Notes under the pieces: model-generated
What the model was told of the DNA's origin: nothing
Databases searched by the model: none
Seen by the model: only the letters and a program-made list of their open reading frames with translations
Assembly (NCBI RefSeq): GCF_017356035.1
Contig: NZ_JAFIQX010000004.1
Coordinates: forward strand, 558,001-622,000
Reading direction: 5' to 3'
Length of the DNA stretch: 64,000 nt
Source of the DNA: Longitalea luteola
GTDB lineage: Bacteria > Bacteroidota > Bacteroidia > Chitinophagales > Chitinophagaceae
Translations under genes and position numbers: made by a program
Shown here: positions 34,780-44,053 of the stretch, one piece after another
Layout of the letters: every line of letters begins with the position of its first letter
How positions within the stretch are numbered: position 1 is the first letter of the stretch

Positions 34780-36132
34780 ATGAACCGTAGATCATTCGTC
34801 AAAAATACCGGTCTGGCTGCAGCCGGTTTCGCCATATTACCAACAGCTCAATCATTTGCTGCGCCTGAGCCTGCCGTTAAACTGGGCTTTATTGGCGTAG
34901 GCCTGCGCGGACAAAGGCACCTCGACAATGCCCTTCGGCGTAAAGATGTACAGGTAGTAGCCATTTGTGATATCGATGAACGGATGCTCGAAATGTCGGG
35001 CCAACTGTTTAAAAAAGCAGGCAAGCCAATGGCCAAGGTTTTCAAAGGCGATCCCAATGCCTGGAAAAAGCTGCTGGAATTAAAAGAACTCGACGCGGTC
35101 ATCATCTCTACTCCCTGGGAATGGCATGCGCCGATGATCATTGGCAGCCTGGAAGCAGGTATAAAATATGTAGGCACCGAAGTGATGCTGGGCATTACAC
35201 TGCAGGATCACTGGGACGTGGTAAAAGCAGCCGAACACCACAATGCCCAGGTTATGATGCTGGAGAACGTTTGTTACCGCCGCGATGTAATGGCCGTATT
35301 GAATATGGTGCGGCAGGGATTGTTCGGCGAGATCATTCACCTGCAGGGTGGTTACCAGCACGATCTGCGGAATGTGAAATTCAATGACGGACAAAAGCCT
35401 TATGGCGGCGGTGTTGAGTTTGGTGAAAAAGCGTTTTCTGAAGGCCGCTGGAGAACGGAACACTCTATACACCGTAACGGCGACTTATACCCCACCCACG
35501 GTATTGGCCCGGTAGCAGAAATGATCAATATAAACCGCGGCAACCGCTTTGTGTCGCTGTCTTCTTTTGCTACCAAAGCTCGCGGACTGCATGAATATAT
35601 TGTGAAAAACGGCGGTGAACAACACCCGAATGCAAAAGTGGCATTCAAACTGGGTGATGTGGTAACAACCATGATCCGTTGCGCCAATGGCGAAACCATC
35701 CTCCTGCAACACGATACCAACCTGCCCCGCCCTTATTCACTGGGCTTCCGCGTACAGGGCACAAAAGGCATCTGGATGGATGTGAACCATTCACTGTACA
35801 TCGAAGGCGTGAGCAAAACCAATGATAAGTGGGAAGATGCCAAAGCCTACCTCGATCAATACGATCATCCCTTATGGAAACGCTGGGGCGCTTCTTCGGA
35901 AGGCGCCGGCCACGGGGGCATGGACTTCTTTGTATTGCACGCTTTTGTTGAATCAATAAAACGGAAGACTGTAACACCAATGGATGTGTATGATGCCGCT
36001 GCCTGGAGCGCTATCACACCGCTGAGCGAGCGAAGCATTGAGCTGGGTAATGAAACCGTTGAGTTTCCCGACTTTACCAGCGGGCAATGGATGTTCAGGA
36101 AGAACAATTTTGCATTGAATGACGAATACTAA
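34780..36132 (+). CDS. Gfo/Idh/MocA family protein, GH109-type (Tat signal)
   Basis: The 450-aa protein begins with a twin-arginine signal (MNRRSFVKNTGLAAAGFAIL). The Rossmann NAD-binding motif GFIGVGLRGQRHL and AICDID follow, then EVMLGITLQDHWDVV and the C-terminal alpha/beta domain. The motif GDLYPTHGIGPVAEMININR is typical of GH109 alpha-N-acetylgalactosaminidases, which use bound NAD in an elimination/redox glycosidase cycle. A periplasmic glycosidase is therefore more likely than a soluble sugar dehydrogenase. No other carbohydrate-locus genes are adjacent. It is monocistronic. Confidence 0.83.
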   Translation: MNRRSFVKNTGLAAAGFAILPTAQSFAAPEPAVKLGFIGVGLRGQRHLDNALRRKDVQVVAICDIDERMLEMSGQLFKKAGKPMAKVFKGDPNAWKKLLELKELDAVIISTPWEWHAPMIIGSLEAGIKYVGTEVMLGITLQDHWDVVKAAEHHNAQVMMLENVCYRRDVMAVLNMVRQGLFGEIIHLQGGYQHDLRNVKFNDGQKPYGGGVEFGEKAFSEGRWRTEHSIHRNGDLYPTHGIGPVAEMININRGNRFVSLSSFATKARGLHEYIVKNGGEQHPNAKVAFKLGDVVTTMIRCANGETILLQHDTNLPRPYSLGFRVQGTKGIWMDVNHSLYIEGVSKTNDKWEDAKAYLDQYDHPLWKRWGASSEGAGHGGMDFFVLHAFVESIKRKTVTPMDVYDAAAWSAITPLSERSIELGNETVEFPDFTSGQWMFRKNNFALNDEY

Positions 36133-36147
36133 TAGATCGTTGCTTCA

Positions 36148-36255
36148 GTTTGTAGTTTGTGGTTTGTAGTTTGTGGTTGCTGCCGCGCTTTGAGGTTCGA
36201 AATTAAATTGGAAGTTCTGTATGAAGGAATAACAAACCATAAACCACAAACCATA
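36148..36255. repeat. Inverted heptamer array (GTTTGTR / AACCAYA)
   Basis: Four heptamers GTTTGTA/G lie at 36148-36175 and three AACCATA/AACCACA at 36235-36255, between convergent genes. It uses the same word family as 2645-2766. Confidence 0.85.
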
Positions 36256-36284
36256 AACGTTTACAAGTATTCCCGTTACACTGT

Positions 36285-37289
36285 TCATTGCAGGAAGTAT
36301 CTGATATCTTCATCCAAATTAAGGAACGGGTATTTTCTTTGCAGCTCCTGCGCCTTTTCGAGATGTGCTTTTAAAAATCTCTTATGCGCTTCGGTGGAAG
36401 GCTGAAAAGGTTTGTGTTTGCGGGCGATCACGATCTTCTTTATTTCTTCTGCCAGCTGCTGCGCTTTTTCATCAACAAAATGGCGCATGAATTTATCGAG
36501 CACAAATTGGGTGGCCTGGTAATTGGGATGCACCATATCGATATCATAAAAACGGTAATCGCGCAATACATCTATTACCAGTTCATAAGCCGGGAAATAA
36601 TACAGCCTGTCAAATTTATTAACGAGGTGATGCACCACTTCGATCAAACGCGCTTTACTGCGGTTATTATCAATCACCCCATCGCGTATATGCCGTACAG
36701 GACTAACAGTGAAGATCACCTTTAGACCGGGATTGAACTGGAACAACTGGTGTAAACAGTTGTCGAGCATGGTGGTTGTTTCTTCAATGGTAAGCAGGTG
36801 TTTATTAAACCATCCTGCCGGTGTTCGGTGGTTATTGGCTACAGCTCCCCGTACAGCGCCCCGCCGGAATGAAGCTGGCACCTGCTCAGTGAGCCGGTAT
36901 GAAAAAGAAGTGCCTAATGTAATGATCAGCCAGTTGGCCGTTTTTAAATAGGCATGCGCCTCCTGCTGCGAAGCGTTGATCCCCCGCAGGCATTCCTGCA
37001 GATCGGTTTTGGAAAAACGGCTATGGTGCTGCCAGCTTTGCCAAACCTCATTATAATAAAATAGTTCCTCGGTTTGATACTGCTTATTCTGAATATAAGA
37101 AACCAGGCTGCTCGCCACACTGGCGGGGTCGAACAAGATCCCGTTGGGATTTTGCAATACGCCGAATTTAAGCTCGTCGAGCTTTTCGCCAATATGCTCC
37201 GTAAAACACGAGCCCATTAACATGATATTGTCCTGGTAATTAATGGGCGTCGACAAGGTTGGAATTTGAATCGGTATCTGGAGGTCCAT
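36285..37289 (-). CDS. GSCFA domain-containing protein
   Basis: The 334-aa protein starts at ATG 37289 (a GTG two codons upstream is possible). It has the family-defining motif NIMLMGSCFTEHIGEKL near residue 25, where Ser-Cys lie in an SGNH-hydrolase-like first block. LIITLGTSFSYRL and KVIFTVSPVRHIRDG follow, and DMVHPNYQATQFVLDKF is the Asp/His block. GSCFA proteins are Bacteroidota/Alphaproteobacteria proteins of the SGNH esterase-like fold; the substrate is unknown. It is monocistronic and convergent with the GH109-type gene. Confidence 0.85.
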   Translation of the reverse strand: MDLQIPIQIPTLSTPINYQDNIMLMGSCFTEHIGEKLDELKFGVLQNPNGILFDPASVASSLVSYIQNKQYQTEELFYYNEVWQSWQHHSRFSKTDLQECLRGINASQQEAHAYLKTANWLIITLGTSFSYRLTEQVPASFRRGAVRGAVANNHRTPAGWFNKHLLTIEETTTMLDNCLHQLFQFNPGLKVIFTVSPVRHIRDGVIDNNRSKARLIEVVHHLVNKFDRLYYFPAYELVIDVLRDYRFYDIDMVHPNYQATQFVLDKFMRHFVDEKAQQLAEEIKKIVIARKHKPFQPSTEAHKRFLKAHLEKAQELQRKYPFLNLDEDIRYFLQ

Positions 37290-37520
37290 AATCACGTTTA
37301 TCTGGTTAATACATTAAGGAATAAGGTGCCATTTTTCAAAGGAAGCTGATCAACCGGTGACTATTGCATTGTAACAGGTGATGGTTATAGTGAAGGGCGA
37401 TTGCTGCTGCAAATTAAAGCAAGAGAGGATGAAAATACAAATCGTAACATAGCGGCGGGCCGTGCCACGATCTATTTACGCGTTCAGGGAAACCGGGAAA
37501 CGGCGCCCTAAAGGTGAATT

Positions 37521-38393
37521 TCATAAGGTAAATATTTCGTTAGCTAAGGTAACACTTTTAGCCAGCGCTGTTTTATTTAGCCGAGGCAAATTCTCATATT
37601 GTTCTAAATATGATATGAGCCATTCCGTATCAATATTGCCAACCAGCGCATCATTGGCCATGGGACAGCCTCCTATGCCTTTGAGGGCGCCGTCGAACCG
37701 CCGGCAGCCGGCCTGCCAGGCCGCTTCTATTTTAGCAGCGCGGTTGTGCGGCGTACTATGCAGGTGAACGCCTATTTCATGACCTGGTAATTTGTTGATC
37801 ACATAGCTGGTAATGGTATACACCTGTTCCGGTGTTGCCAGGCCCACCGTATCGGCCAGGGAAATAATGGATACACCCAGGCCAGCGATGCGGTTTACCC
37901 AGTCGAAAACGATCTCCGCCGACCAGGGATCCCCATAGGGATTCCCAAATCCCATGGAGATATAAATGACCAGCTGCTTCCTGCTTTGTTCACAAATGCG
38001 TTGGATGTCAGTAACCCGTTGCAGCGATTGTTCAATAGTGCTATTGGTATTTCGCAGCTGAAAGGTCTCTGATACAGAGAATGGAAATCCGAGGTAATCA
38101 ATCTCGTCAAACGCAGCAGCTTCTTCGGCCCCACGCACATTGGCAATGATGGCTAATAATTTTGTTTCGGTTTTAACGGGTGAACTTTTCAGTCCTTTCA
38201 AAACAGCTGCGGTATCGGTCAGCTGCGGTATGGCTTTGGCCGAAACAAAACTGCCAAAATCAAGTGTATGAAAGCCTGCCTGCAACAGGGCGCTCAGATA
38301 CTCTATTTTTTTTTCGGTAGGAATAAATACCGGCCAGCCCTGCATGGCATCCCTTGGACACTCGATGAGATGTATTGGAGGATTCGTACTCAA
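37521..38393 (-). CDS. Hydroxymethylglutaryl-CoA lyase (HMGL-like TIM barrel)
   Basis: The 290-aa protein has IHLIECPRDAMQGWP (metal-binding R-D at the barrel start), LLQAGFHTLDFGSFVS, GFGNPYGDPWSAE and ADTVGLATPEQV. GVHLHSTPHNR provides the metal His pair, and KGIGGCPMANDALVGN carries the catalytic Cys loop. HMG-CoA lyases split HMG-CoA to acetyl-CoA and acetoacetate in leucine breakdown. Only a TTG start is available (38393): the frame is open further upstream but no ATG occurs there, and the next Met lies within the active-site motif. It is monocistronic, with a repeat hairpin upstream. Confidence 0.85.
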   Translation of the reverse strand: MSTNPPIHLIECPRDAMQGWPVFIPTEKKIEYLSALLQAGFHTLDFGSFVSAKAIPQLTDTAAVLKGLKSSPVKTETKLLAIIANVRGAEEAAAFDEIDYLGFPFSVSETFQLRNTNSTIEQSLQRVTDIQRICEQSRKQLVIYISMGFGNPYGDPWSAEIVFDWVNRIAGLGVSIISLADTVGLATPEQVYTITSYVINKLPGHEIGVHLHSTPHNRAAKIEAAWQAGCRRFDGALKGIGGCPMANDALVGNIDTEWLISYLEQYENLPRLNKTALAKSVTLANEIFTL

Positions 38394-38420
38394 TTTATGA
38401 TTTGTTATTATAGGTAGAAG

Positions 38421-38484
38421 TTACAGGTTACACGTTTCAAGTTGCAGGTTTTTCCCTGCAGCGCTGTAACCTGCCACTTGTAAC
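38421..38484. repeat. Inverted heptamer array (TTACAGG / CTGTAAC)
   Basis: Four heptamers of form TTNCANG lie at 38421-38448 and three complementary heptamers at 38464-38484, with a spacer containing CTGCAG. It lies downstream of rlmB. Confidence 0.8.
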
Positions 38485-38493
38485 GCTCGTTTA

Positions 38494-39267
38494 TTAACGA
38501 TTGCCCATTCTGCTTTTCATAGCCTCATATAAAACAATCCCGGTAGCTACAGAAACGTTGAACGATTCAAAATTCCCGGCCATGGGGATCCTGATCTTTT
38601 CATCGCATATTTTCATCAGGGCCGGAAATACGCCGTTCTCTTCATTGCCCATTACAATGCAACAGGGTGCTGAATAATCTACTTCATATAAGAATTTTTC
38701 GGCGGTCATTTCCGTTGCGTATACTTTTATTCCATTCAAATGCAGCGTATCAACCGCCTTCATCAGGCTGTTCACCCGGCAGATATTGATCTTTTCCAAA
38801 GCGCCCGCCGATGATTTCATGGCTTCTTCATTCAATGCCCCTACTCCTTTATCGGGAATAATGATGGCCTGCGCGCCGCAACACACCGCACTGCGGGCAA
38901 TAGCACCAATATTACGTACATCGGTAATACCGTCCAAGATGAGGAACAGCGGCGTTTCTCCATTACCCAGCACATGATCTATCACCTGTTGCAGGTCCAT
39001 ATACTGAACCAGGCCCGCAATGGCTATGCAGCCCTGGTGATTGGCCCTGGTAAATGATTGCAGCTTTTCGGGCGGCACCTGTTGAATAGGAATATTGTGT
39101 TCGCGGGCCAGCTGGCGAATGGTGCCGATCGCATCGCCGCTTACATTTCGCTGAAAGAAAATCTTATCGATGGGCCGGCCCGATTGAATGGCTTCAATAA
39201 TGGGCTGGCGGCCTATGATCAGCTGCGACTTATTAACACCAGGTTTTTTTCTATGAAATCCGTCCAT
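38494..39267 (-). CDS. rlmB: 23S rRNA (guanosine-2'-O-)-methyltransferase
   Basis: The 257-aa SPOUT (TrmH-family) methyltransferase has the L30e-like substrate-binding N-terminus (IIGRQPIIEAIQSGRPIDKI, ANHQGCIAIAG). Knot motifs follow: LDGITDVRNIGAIARSAVCC, CIVMGNEENGVFPAL and IPMAGNFESFNVSVATGIVL. RlmB methylates G2251 of 23S rRNA in the P-loop of the ribosome. Its start overlaps the end of the upstream NUDIX gene by 17 bp, implying translational coupling. Confidence 0.92.
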   Translation of the reverse strand: MDGFHRKKPGVNKSQLIIGRQPIIEAIQSGRPIDKIFFQRNVSGDAIGTIRQLAREHNIPIQQVPPEKLQSFTRANHQGCIAIAGLVQYMDLQQVIDHVLGNGETPLFLILDGITDVRNIGAIARSAVCCGAQAIIIPDKGVGALNEEAMKSSAGALEKINICRVNSLMKAVDTLHLNGIKVYATEMTAEKFLYEVDYSAPCCIVMGNEENGVFPALMKICDEKIRIPMAGNFESFNVSVATGIVLYEAMKSRMGNR

Positions 39268-39811
39268 CTGCCAGCATCAGTTTTACTTTTAAAATAGCGG
39301 CAACCGACATGGAGTCGGTGATCTCGCCCCGTTCCACCATTTGATAGGCTTCTTCAAAAGGGATCTTCTTCACCTGCAATTGTTCGGTTTCTTCCGGACT
39401 GGCCACCTGCTGGCTCAGTTTGCGCGCCAGGTATATGACCGCATATTCATCAGAAACAGAATTGCTCAAATGCATGCCAACAATTTCTGTCCATTCTTCA
39501 GCAACGAGGCCGGTTTCTTCCAATAATTCCCGTTTGGCCGATTCTACAGGGTCAACGCCAAAAGCGCCGCCACCTTCCGGAATTTCCCAGCTATACCGGT
39601 CAATAGTAAAGCGATACTGGCCAACCAGGTAGGTATTCAGCTCTTCATCGAGCGGCAGGGCGCCGGTAGCTATGCTTTTGAAGTGCACCTTGCCATAGAT
39701 ACCTTTTCCACCCGAGGGATTGATAACATCATATTCTGTCAGTTTGATCCACGGATTCTCGTACACTTTCTTTTCCTGTAAGACCTTCCAGGGATTATGT
39801 AATTCATTCAT
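39251..39811 (-). CDS. NUDIX hydrolase (ADP-ribose pyrophosphatase-like)
   Basis: The 186-aa protein has the Nudix box from GGAFGVDPVESAKRELLEET onward (Gx5Ex7REUxEExGU, about residues 84-106), preceded by YSWEIPEGG. This arrangement is typical of ADP-ribose or nucleoside-diphosphate-sugar pyrophosphatases. It has no signal peptide. The 3' end overlaps rlmB by 17 bp on the same strand, so the two form an operon. ADP-ribose as substrate is inference. Confidence 0.88.
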   Translation of the reverse strand: MNELHNPWKVLQEKKVYENPWIKLTEYDVINPSGGKGIYGKVHFKSIATGALPLDEELNTYLVGQYRFTIDRYSWEIPEGGGAFGVDPVESAKRELLEETGLVAEEWTEIVGMHLSNSVSDEYAVIYLARKLSQQVASPEETEQLQVKKIPFEEAYQMVERGEITDSMSVAAILKVKLMLADGRIS

Positions 39812-39893
39812 AGGCCGAAAATATAACTTATGCTACAAAAAAAAGCAATGCCATCCAGTTCGAAGATGCATTGCTAAATAATATGTGTTCTGT

Positions 39894-40184
39894 TTAAAAA
39901 AGTTTACGTGCTGCAACAAATAAAGAAGTCATTCCCACCATGAGCACTATAGTCCATTTTAATTGCTCTTTAAATCCTGGTTCCATACGGGTTTCCAACC
40001 TTTCCTCAATTCTACTTTTGCACGGGTCAGATCTGATTTCGTAGCTAACCTGTCCTTTGCGGCTTCAAATTTTATATCGATTACCTCTTCAATCCCCCTG
40101 CACAAGTACTTTAGCATCCTCACTATTCTTGAAGTGCTTATTCAATAACTCATACATCTTTAATGTCTGCGATGCTGTCACCAT
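39894..40184 (-). pseudogene. Frameshifted coiled-coil tail-anchored small protein (DUF1640-like)
   Basis: Reading from ATG 40184 gives MVTASQTLKMYELLNKHF, then a stop. Continuity resumes in another frame after a C5 run (40094-40098) with IEEVIDIKFEAAKDRLATKS. A second shift near 40003-40014 returns to the first frame for ERLETRMEPGFKEQLKW, a membrane helix and VAARKLF. One +1 and one -1 shift disrupt an otherwise well-formed protein of about 96 aa with a central coiled coil and C-terminal anchor. Similarity to DUF1640/CCDC90-type proteins is by pattern only. Sequencing error in the homopolymer is an alternative for the first shift. Confidence 0.6.
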
Positions 40185-40281
40185 TCTCTCAAGCCTTCAA
40201 CAAATATAATAAAACCCTTCATAAAAGCAAATGCCATTCTGCATAACAGAATGGCATTCATGCACTTATGTAAGTTCAAAA

Positions 40282-41535
40282 TTATCGGATCCCAAAAGCC
40301 TGTTTGATCTTCTTCACATAATCCAGTTTCTCCCAGGTAAACAGTTCTACTTTCTTCTTAACGGTTTTACCATCAGGCGCAGTGAACGTTTTTTCAACGA
40401 TCTCCGGCTGGCGGCCCATGTGACCGTAAGCAGCTGTTTCGCTGTAAATAGGATTACGCAGCTTCAACCGTTGTTCAATGAAGTAAGGGCGCATATCGAA
40501 GATCTGGGCTACGCGTTTTGCAATTTCGCCATCGGTAAGTTCTACCTTGGCTGTGCCATAGGTGTTAATGTACAAACCCATGGGTTGGGCAACACCAATG
40601 GCATAGGAAACCTGTACCAGTACTTCTTCGCATAAGCCGGAAGCTACCAGGTTCTTGGCGATGTGACGGGTAGCATACGCTGCAGAACGGTCAACCTTTG
40701 AAGGATCTTTTCCACTGAAAGCGCCACCACCGTGTGCACCTTTACCACCATACGTATCTACGATGATCTTACGGCCGGTGAGACCTGTATCGCCGTGCGG
40801 ACCACCTATCACGAATTTACCGGTTGGGTTTATGTGATACTTGATCTTATCGTTGAACAGGTGAGCGTATTTTTTGTACTTGGCTTTTACGCGGGGGATG
40901 AGGATGTTGATCACATCTTCCCTGATCTTTTTCGCCATTTTTGATTCTGAATCAAAATCATCGTGCTGGGTGCTCACTACAATGGCGTCAATACGAACGG
41001 GCTTATTATTATCGTCGTACTCGAGCGTAACCTGGCTTTTCGCATCAGGACGCAGGTACTTGATCTGTTTGCCTTCGCGGCGCAGGGCAGCCAGTTCAAT
41101 TAATAATTTATGGGCAATGTCCAATGCCAGCGGCATGTAATCTTCGGTTTCGTTTGTTGCATAACCAAACATCATACCCTGGTCACCGGCGCCTTGTTCT
41201 TCTTTCTTGGTTCTGTCAACACCCTGGTTGATGTCGGCAGACTGTTCGTGAATAGCAGATAATACACCGCAAGAGCTGGCTTCGAACATGTATTCGCTCT
41301 TGGTGTAACCAATTTTGCGGATCACCTCACGCGCAATTTCCTGAACATCGAGATATGCCTTTGACTTAACTTCTCCCGCCAGCACTACCTGACCGGTAGT
41401 AACCAGGGTTTCGCAAGCTACTTTCGACTGCGGGTCAAATGCCAGAAAATTATCAATGAGGGCATCAGATATCTGATCAGCTATTTTGTCAGGATGGCCT
41501 TCCGAAACACTCTCAGAAGTAAATAAGTAAGGCAT
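40282..41535 (-). CDS. metK: S-adenosylmethionine synthetase
   Basis: The 417-aa enzyme makes AdoMet from Met and ATP. It shows [20 protein letters not shown] (ATP-binding), [16 protein letters not shown] (signature 1), [19 protein letters not shown] (P-loop-like signature 2), and [17 protein letters not shown]. The length is slightly above E. coli MetK (384), as usual in Bacteroidota. It is monocistronic. Upstream on the minus strand is TATATTTA, one mismatch from the -7 consensus, giving a leader of about 30 nt; no SAM riboswitch structure is evident in so short a leader. Confidence 0.96.
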   Translation of the reverse strand: MPYLFTSESVSEGHPDKIADQISDALIDNFLAFDPQSKVACETLVTTGQVVLAGEVKSKAYLDVQEIAREVIRKIGYTKSEYMFEASSCGVLSAIHEQSADINQGVDRTKKEEQGAGDQGMMFGYATNETEDYMPLALDIAHKLLIELAALRREGKQIKYLRPDAKSQVTLEYDDNNKPVRIDAIVVSTQHDDFDSESKMAKKIREDVINILIPRVKAKYKKYAHLFNDKIKYHINPTGKFVIGGPHGDTGLTGRKIIVDTYGGKGAHGGGAFSGKDPSKVDRSAAYATRHIAKNLVASGLCEEVLVQVSYAIGVAQPMGLYINTYGTAKVELTDGEIAKRVAQIFDMRPYFIEQRLKLRNPIYSETAAYGHMGRQPEIVEKTFTAPDGKTVKKKVELFTWEKLDYVKKIKQAFGIR

Positions 41536-41595
41536 AGTACTTTTTGTTTGTTGGAATTGAATAGAATATTAATGGGTAAATATATGAGATAAAAA

Positions 41596-41721
41596 TTCTA
41601 AGTTATAAGTTTTAGGTTATAAGTGCTAAGTTTTAATTGCTGAATTGTGTAATTGTTGATTACTTGTGGACATCCGCATACTTGTACTAACTTATTACTT
41701 AATACTTATCGCTTACTACTT
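41596..41721. repeat. Inverted heptamer array (TTATAAG / NNNACTT)
   Basis: Six heptamers (TTCTAAG, TTATAAG and relatives) lie at 41596-41637 and five heptamers ending in CTT at 41687-41721. It lies between metK and the GT5-like gene, next to the latter's stop codon. Confidence 0.75.
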
Positions 41722-41724
41722 TCA

Positions 41725-42537
41725 TCACTTTGTAAGATCGTGGTATAATTGGAGATAGTCAGTCAGGTCAGACTCGGCATTATAGGTGAGCACCTTTTTG
41801 CCTTTTACTTTACCAAACTCTTCCACCAGCTTTTTATCAACCTTGTCGGCGCCAAAGGTAATGGCATCGGCATATGTTGCACCACCGCGCATCATTGAGG
41901 TAGTGGTACCTTCTTTAAAAGGCTCCAGGTCTTTTTCTTTTACAAAAGAACTGATTGAAGCGATCTTCAGGAAATCATCACCCAGTTTTTCTTTATGGGC
42001 ATTGTTGCCAATGGTATAAATGACTTTGCTATGCGAGAACACCGGCTCTTTTTTGTAAGCGGTCTTTTGGTACAGAGGGATCAAACCGGTCATCCAGCCG
42101 CTGCAATGGATGATATCGGGCGGCCAGCCGAATTTCTTTACTGTTTCCAGGGCACCTTTACAGAAGAACACCGTACGCAGGTCATTATCCTCGAACCATT
42201 TTTCGCCTTCGTCGTGGAAAATAAATTTACGTTTGAACAGATCTTCATTGTCAAGGAAGTAAACCTGCAACCGCGCATTGGGTAAAGAAGCTACTTTAAT
42301 TTGAAGAGGATAATCGTCATTACCTACCGAAACATTAATGCCCGACAACCTAACCACTTCATGAAGGCGATGACGTCTTTCGTTGATAACCCCAAACCGG
42401 GGCATGATACAACGCACTTCAAAGCCATTTTCATTTGCCTTTATTGCCAACCGGTTAACCGTTTCGGAGAATTCCGTCAATTCCAGGTAGGGGGACATTT
42501 CGTTAGCAATAAATAAAATTCTTTTCTTTGTCAGCAT
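41725..42537 (-). CDS. Glycogen/starch synthase-like protein, N-terminal domain only
   Basis: The 270-aa protein matches the N-terminal catalytic (GT5) domain of glycogen synthase: KKRILFIANEMSPYLELTEF, VRCIMPRFGVINERRHRLHE, PDIIHCSGWMTGLIPLYQK and MRGGATYADAITF. The whole C-terminal GT-B half, with the KPSRFEPCGL-type nucleotide-sugar site, is absent. The KTGGL loop typical of true synthases is replaced by E-L-T-E-F. It ends normally (HDLTK), so it looks like a stable short form, which I recall being common beside panC in Bacteroidota. Synthase activity is doubtful; a regulatory or accessory role is inference. Confidence 0.82.
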   Translation of the reverse strand: MLTKKRILFIANEMSPYLELTEFSETVNRLAIKANENGFEVRCIMPRFGVINERRHRLHEVVRLSGINVSVGNDDYPLQIKVASLPNARLQVYFLDNEDLFKRKFIFHDEGEKWFEDNDLRTVFFCKGALETVKKFGWPPDIIHCSGWMTGLIPLYQKTAYKKEPVFSHSKVIYTIGNNAHKEKLGDDFLKIASISSFVKEKDLEPFKEGTTTSMMRGGATYADAITFGADKVDKKLVEEFGKVKGKKVLTYNAESDLTDYLQLYHDLTK

Positions 42538-42753
42538 TATAGATAATAGTTAATGAGCTAACTTTTAAAAATCAGGGTGCAAAGTTAAGGTTTTTTTATT
42601 AGTTCTAAGCCAGCCTTTGCTGGCAGACGGCTTCAGAAGCCCGTTATATGTTCCTATACAGGGCGCTGGAACCGCAAATTTTTTGATGAATGATGAATAA
42701 TGGCCTCCATTGAAACAGGAACAGGGCGGCTAAAAAACTTAAAATTTCGTTAA

Positions 42754-43602
42754 ATGATCATTTTTAAATATGCTGAAGCGCTTGCCCGGTATATTCAACA
42801 GCAGAAGCATGCAGGTAAACAAATAGGATTCGTGCCCACCATGGGCGCCCTGCATAACGGCCATATTGCCCTGATCGACCGCTCAAAAAAAGATACAGAT
42901 CTGACTGTCTGCAGCATATTTGTAAATCCGACGCAGTTCAATAATCCAGTCGATTATCAGAAATACCCAAATACCATTGAACAGGACATCATGAAACTGG
43001 AAGCAGCCGGCTGCGACATGTTGTTCCTCCCCTCCATTGCGGAAATGTATCCCAATGGCACCAATAACCTGGAACAATATGACCTGGGTTATCTCGAAAC
43101 TTTACTGGAAGGAAAATACCGCCCGGGGCATTTTCAGGGCGTGTGCCAGGTCATGAACCGGCTGCTGACCATGGTACAGGCGCATAAATTATTTATGGGG
43201 CAGAAAGATTACCAGCAATGTATGGTGGTAAGCCGGCTGCTGCAGTTGATGCAATCGACCACCGAACTGGTCACCTGCCCTACCCTGCGCGAGGCCGATG
43301 GACTGGCCATGAGCAGCCGCAACCTGCGCCTGTCGCCCGAAGAGCGGCAGAAAGCAACCACTATCTTTAAATGCCTTGCCCTTATCAAAGAGGCATACAA
43401 CCAACACATAGCCTGGCCTGTTATAAAAGAAAAAGCAGTACAATTGCTTGCAGCTGCCGGCTTCAGGATCGATTATGTTGAACTGGCCGACGCTAATACG
43501 CTTGAACCCGCCGACACAACAACCGGTAACAAGGTTCCCCGGGTTGCTTTGATAGCAGCGTTCCTGAATGACGTTAGATTAATTGATAATATGTTGGTTT
43601 GA
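42754..43602 (+). CDS. panC: Pantoate--beta-alanine ligase
   Basis: The 282-aa enzyme activates pantoate with ATP and joins it to beta-alanine in pantothenate (CoA) synthesis. It shows GFVPTMGALHNGHIALID (HxGH), SIFVNPTQFNNPVDYQKYP, the pantoate site, GKYRPGHFQGVCQVMNRL, FMGQKDYQQ and MSSRNLRLSPEER (KMSKS-like). It starts a plus-strand run with panD 61 bp downstream, which supplies beta-alanine, a direct pathway pairing. It is divergent from the GT5-like gene. Confidence 0.96.
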   Translation: MIIFKYAEALARYIQQQKHAGKQIGFVPTMGALHNGHIALIDRSKKDTDLTVCSIFVNPTQFNNPVDYQKYPNTIEQDIMKLEAAGCDMLFLPSIAEMYPNGTNNLEQYDLGYLETLLEGKYRPGHFQGVCQVMNRLLTMVQAHKLFMGQKDYQQCMVVSRLLQLMQSTTELVTCPTLREADGLAMSSRNLRLSPEERQKATTIFKCLALIKEAYNQHIAWPVIKEKAVQLLAAAGFRIDYVELADANTLEPADTTTGNKVPRVALIAAFLNDVRLIDNMLV

Positions 43603-43663
43603 TTGTTAACCAATTAATAGTAGCTTGCGCCCGTTTTATAAAATCGAATAACAAAAACAAAAC

Positions 43664-44008
43664 ATGGAGATAGAAATACTGAAGTCCAAAATTCACCGCG
43701 TAACCATTACGGAAGCCAACCTCAATTACGTGGGTAGCCTTACATTGGATGAAGACCTGATGGAAGCTGCCAACATGATCGAATACGAAAAAGTGCAGAT
43801 CGTGAATGTAAATAATGGTACCCGCATTGAAACTTATTTGATCAAAGGAAAACGCGGTTCAGGCGTTTGCTGTTTAAATGGTCCTGCCGCCCGGCAGGGT
43901 GCTGTAGGTGATATTGTGATCGTTATTTCCTACGCTACAATGGATTTTGATAAAGCAAAAACTTTCAAACCCTCAGTTATATTTCCACAAGCCGGAAATA
44001 AGCTGTAA
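43664..44008 (+). CDS. panD: Aspartate 1-decarboxylase (pyruvoyl-dependent)
   Basis: The 114-aa proenzyme makes beta-alanine from aspartate. [20 protein letters not shown] contains the Gly24-Ser25 self-cleavage site that creates the pyruvoyl group. [20 protein letters not shown] and [13 protein letters not shown] are typical of the family. It lies just downstream of panC, so the two cover the beta-alanine branch of pantothenate synthesis. Length and motif positions are standard. Confidence 0.96.
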   Translation: MEIEILKSKIHRVTITEANLNYVGSLTLDEDLMEAANMIEYEKVQIVNVNNGTRIETYLIKGKRGSGVCCLNGPAARQGAVGDIVIVISYATMDFDKAKTFKPSVIFPQAGNKL

Positions 44009-44053
44009 CATATTGCCATTTCAAATAATATCTTCTTTTTCCATTAAGTAAAT

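Noticed and set aside
37296-37520. tRNA or small RNA gene between GSCFA and HMG-CoA-lyase-like genes
   Set aside because: No cloverleaf, no T-loop GTTCRANNC motif and no terminator were found.
41536-41595. SAM riboswitch upstream of metK
   Set aside because: The leader predicted from the -7-like box is only about 30 nt and no paired elements of a known SAM riboswitch were seen.
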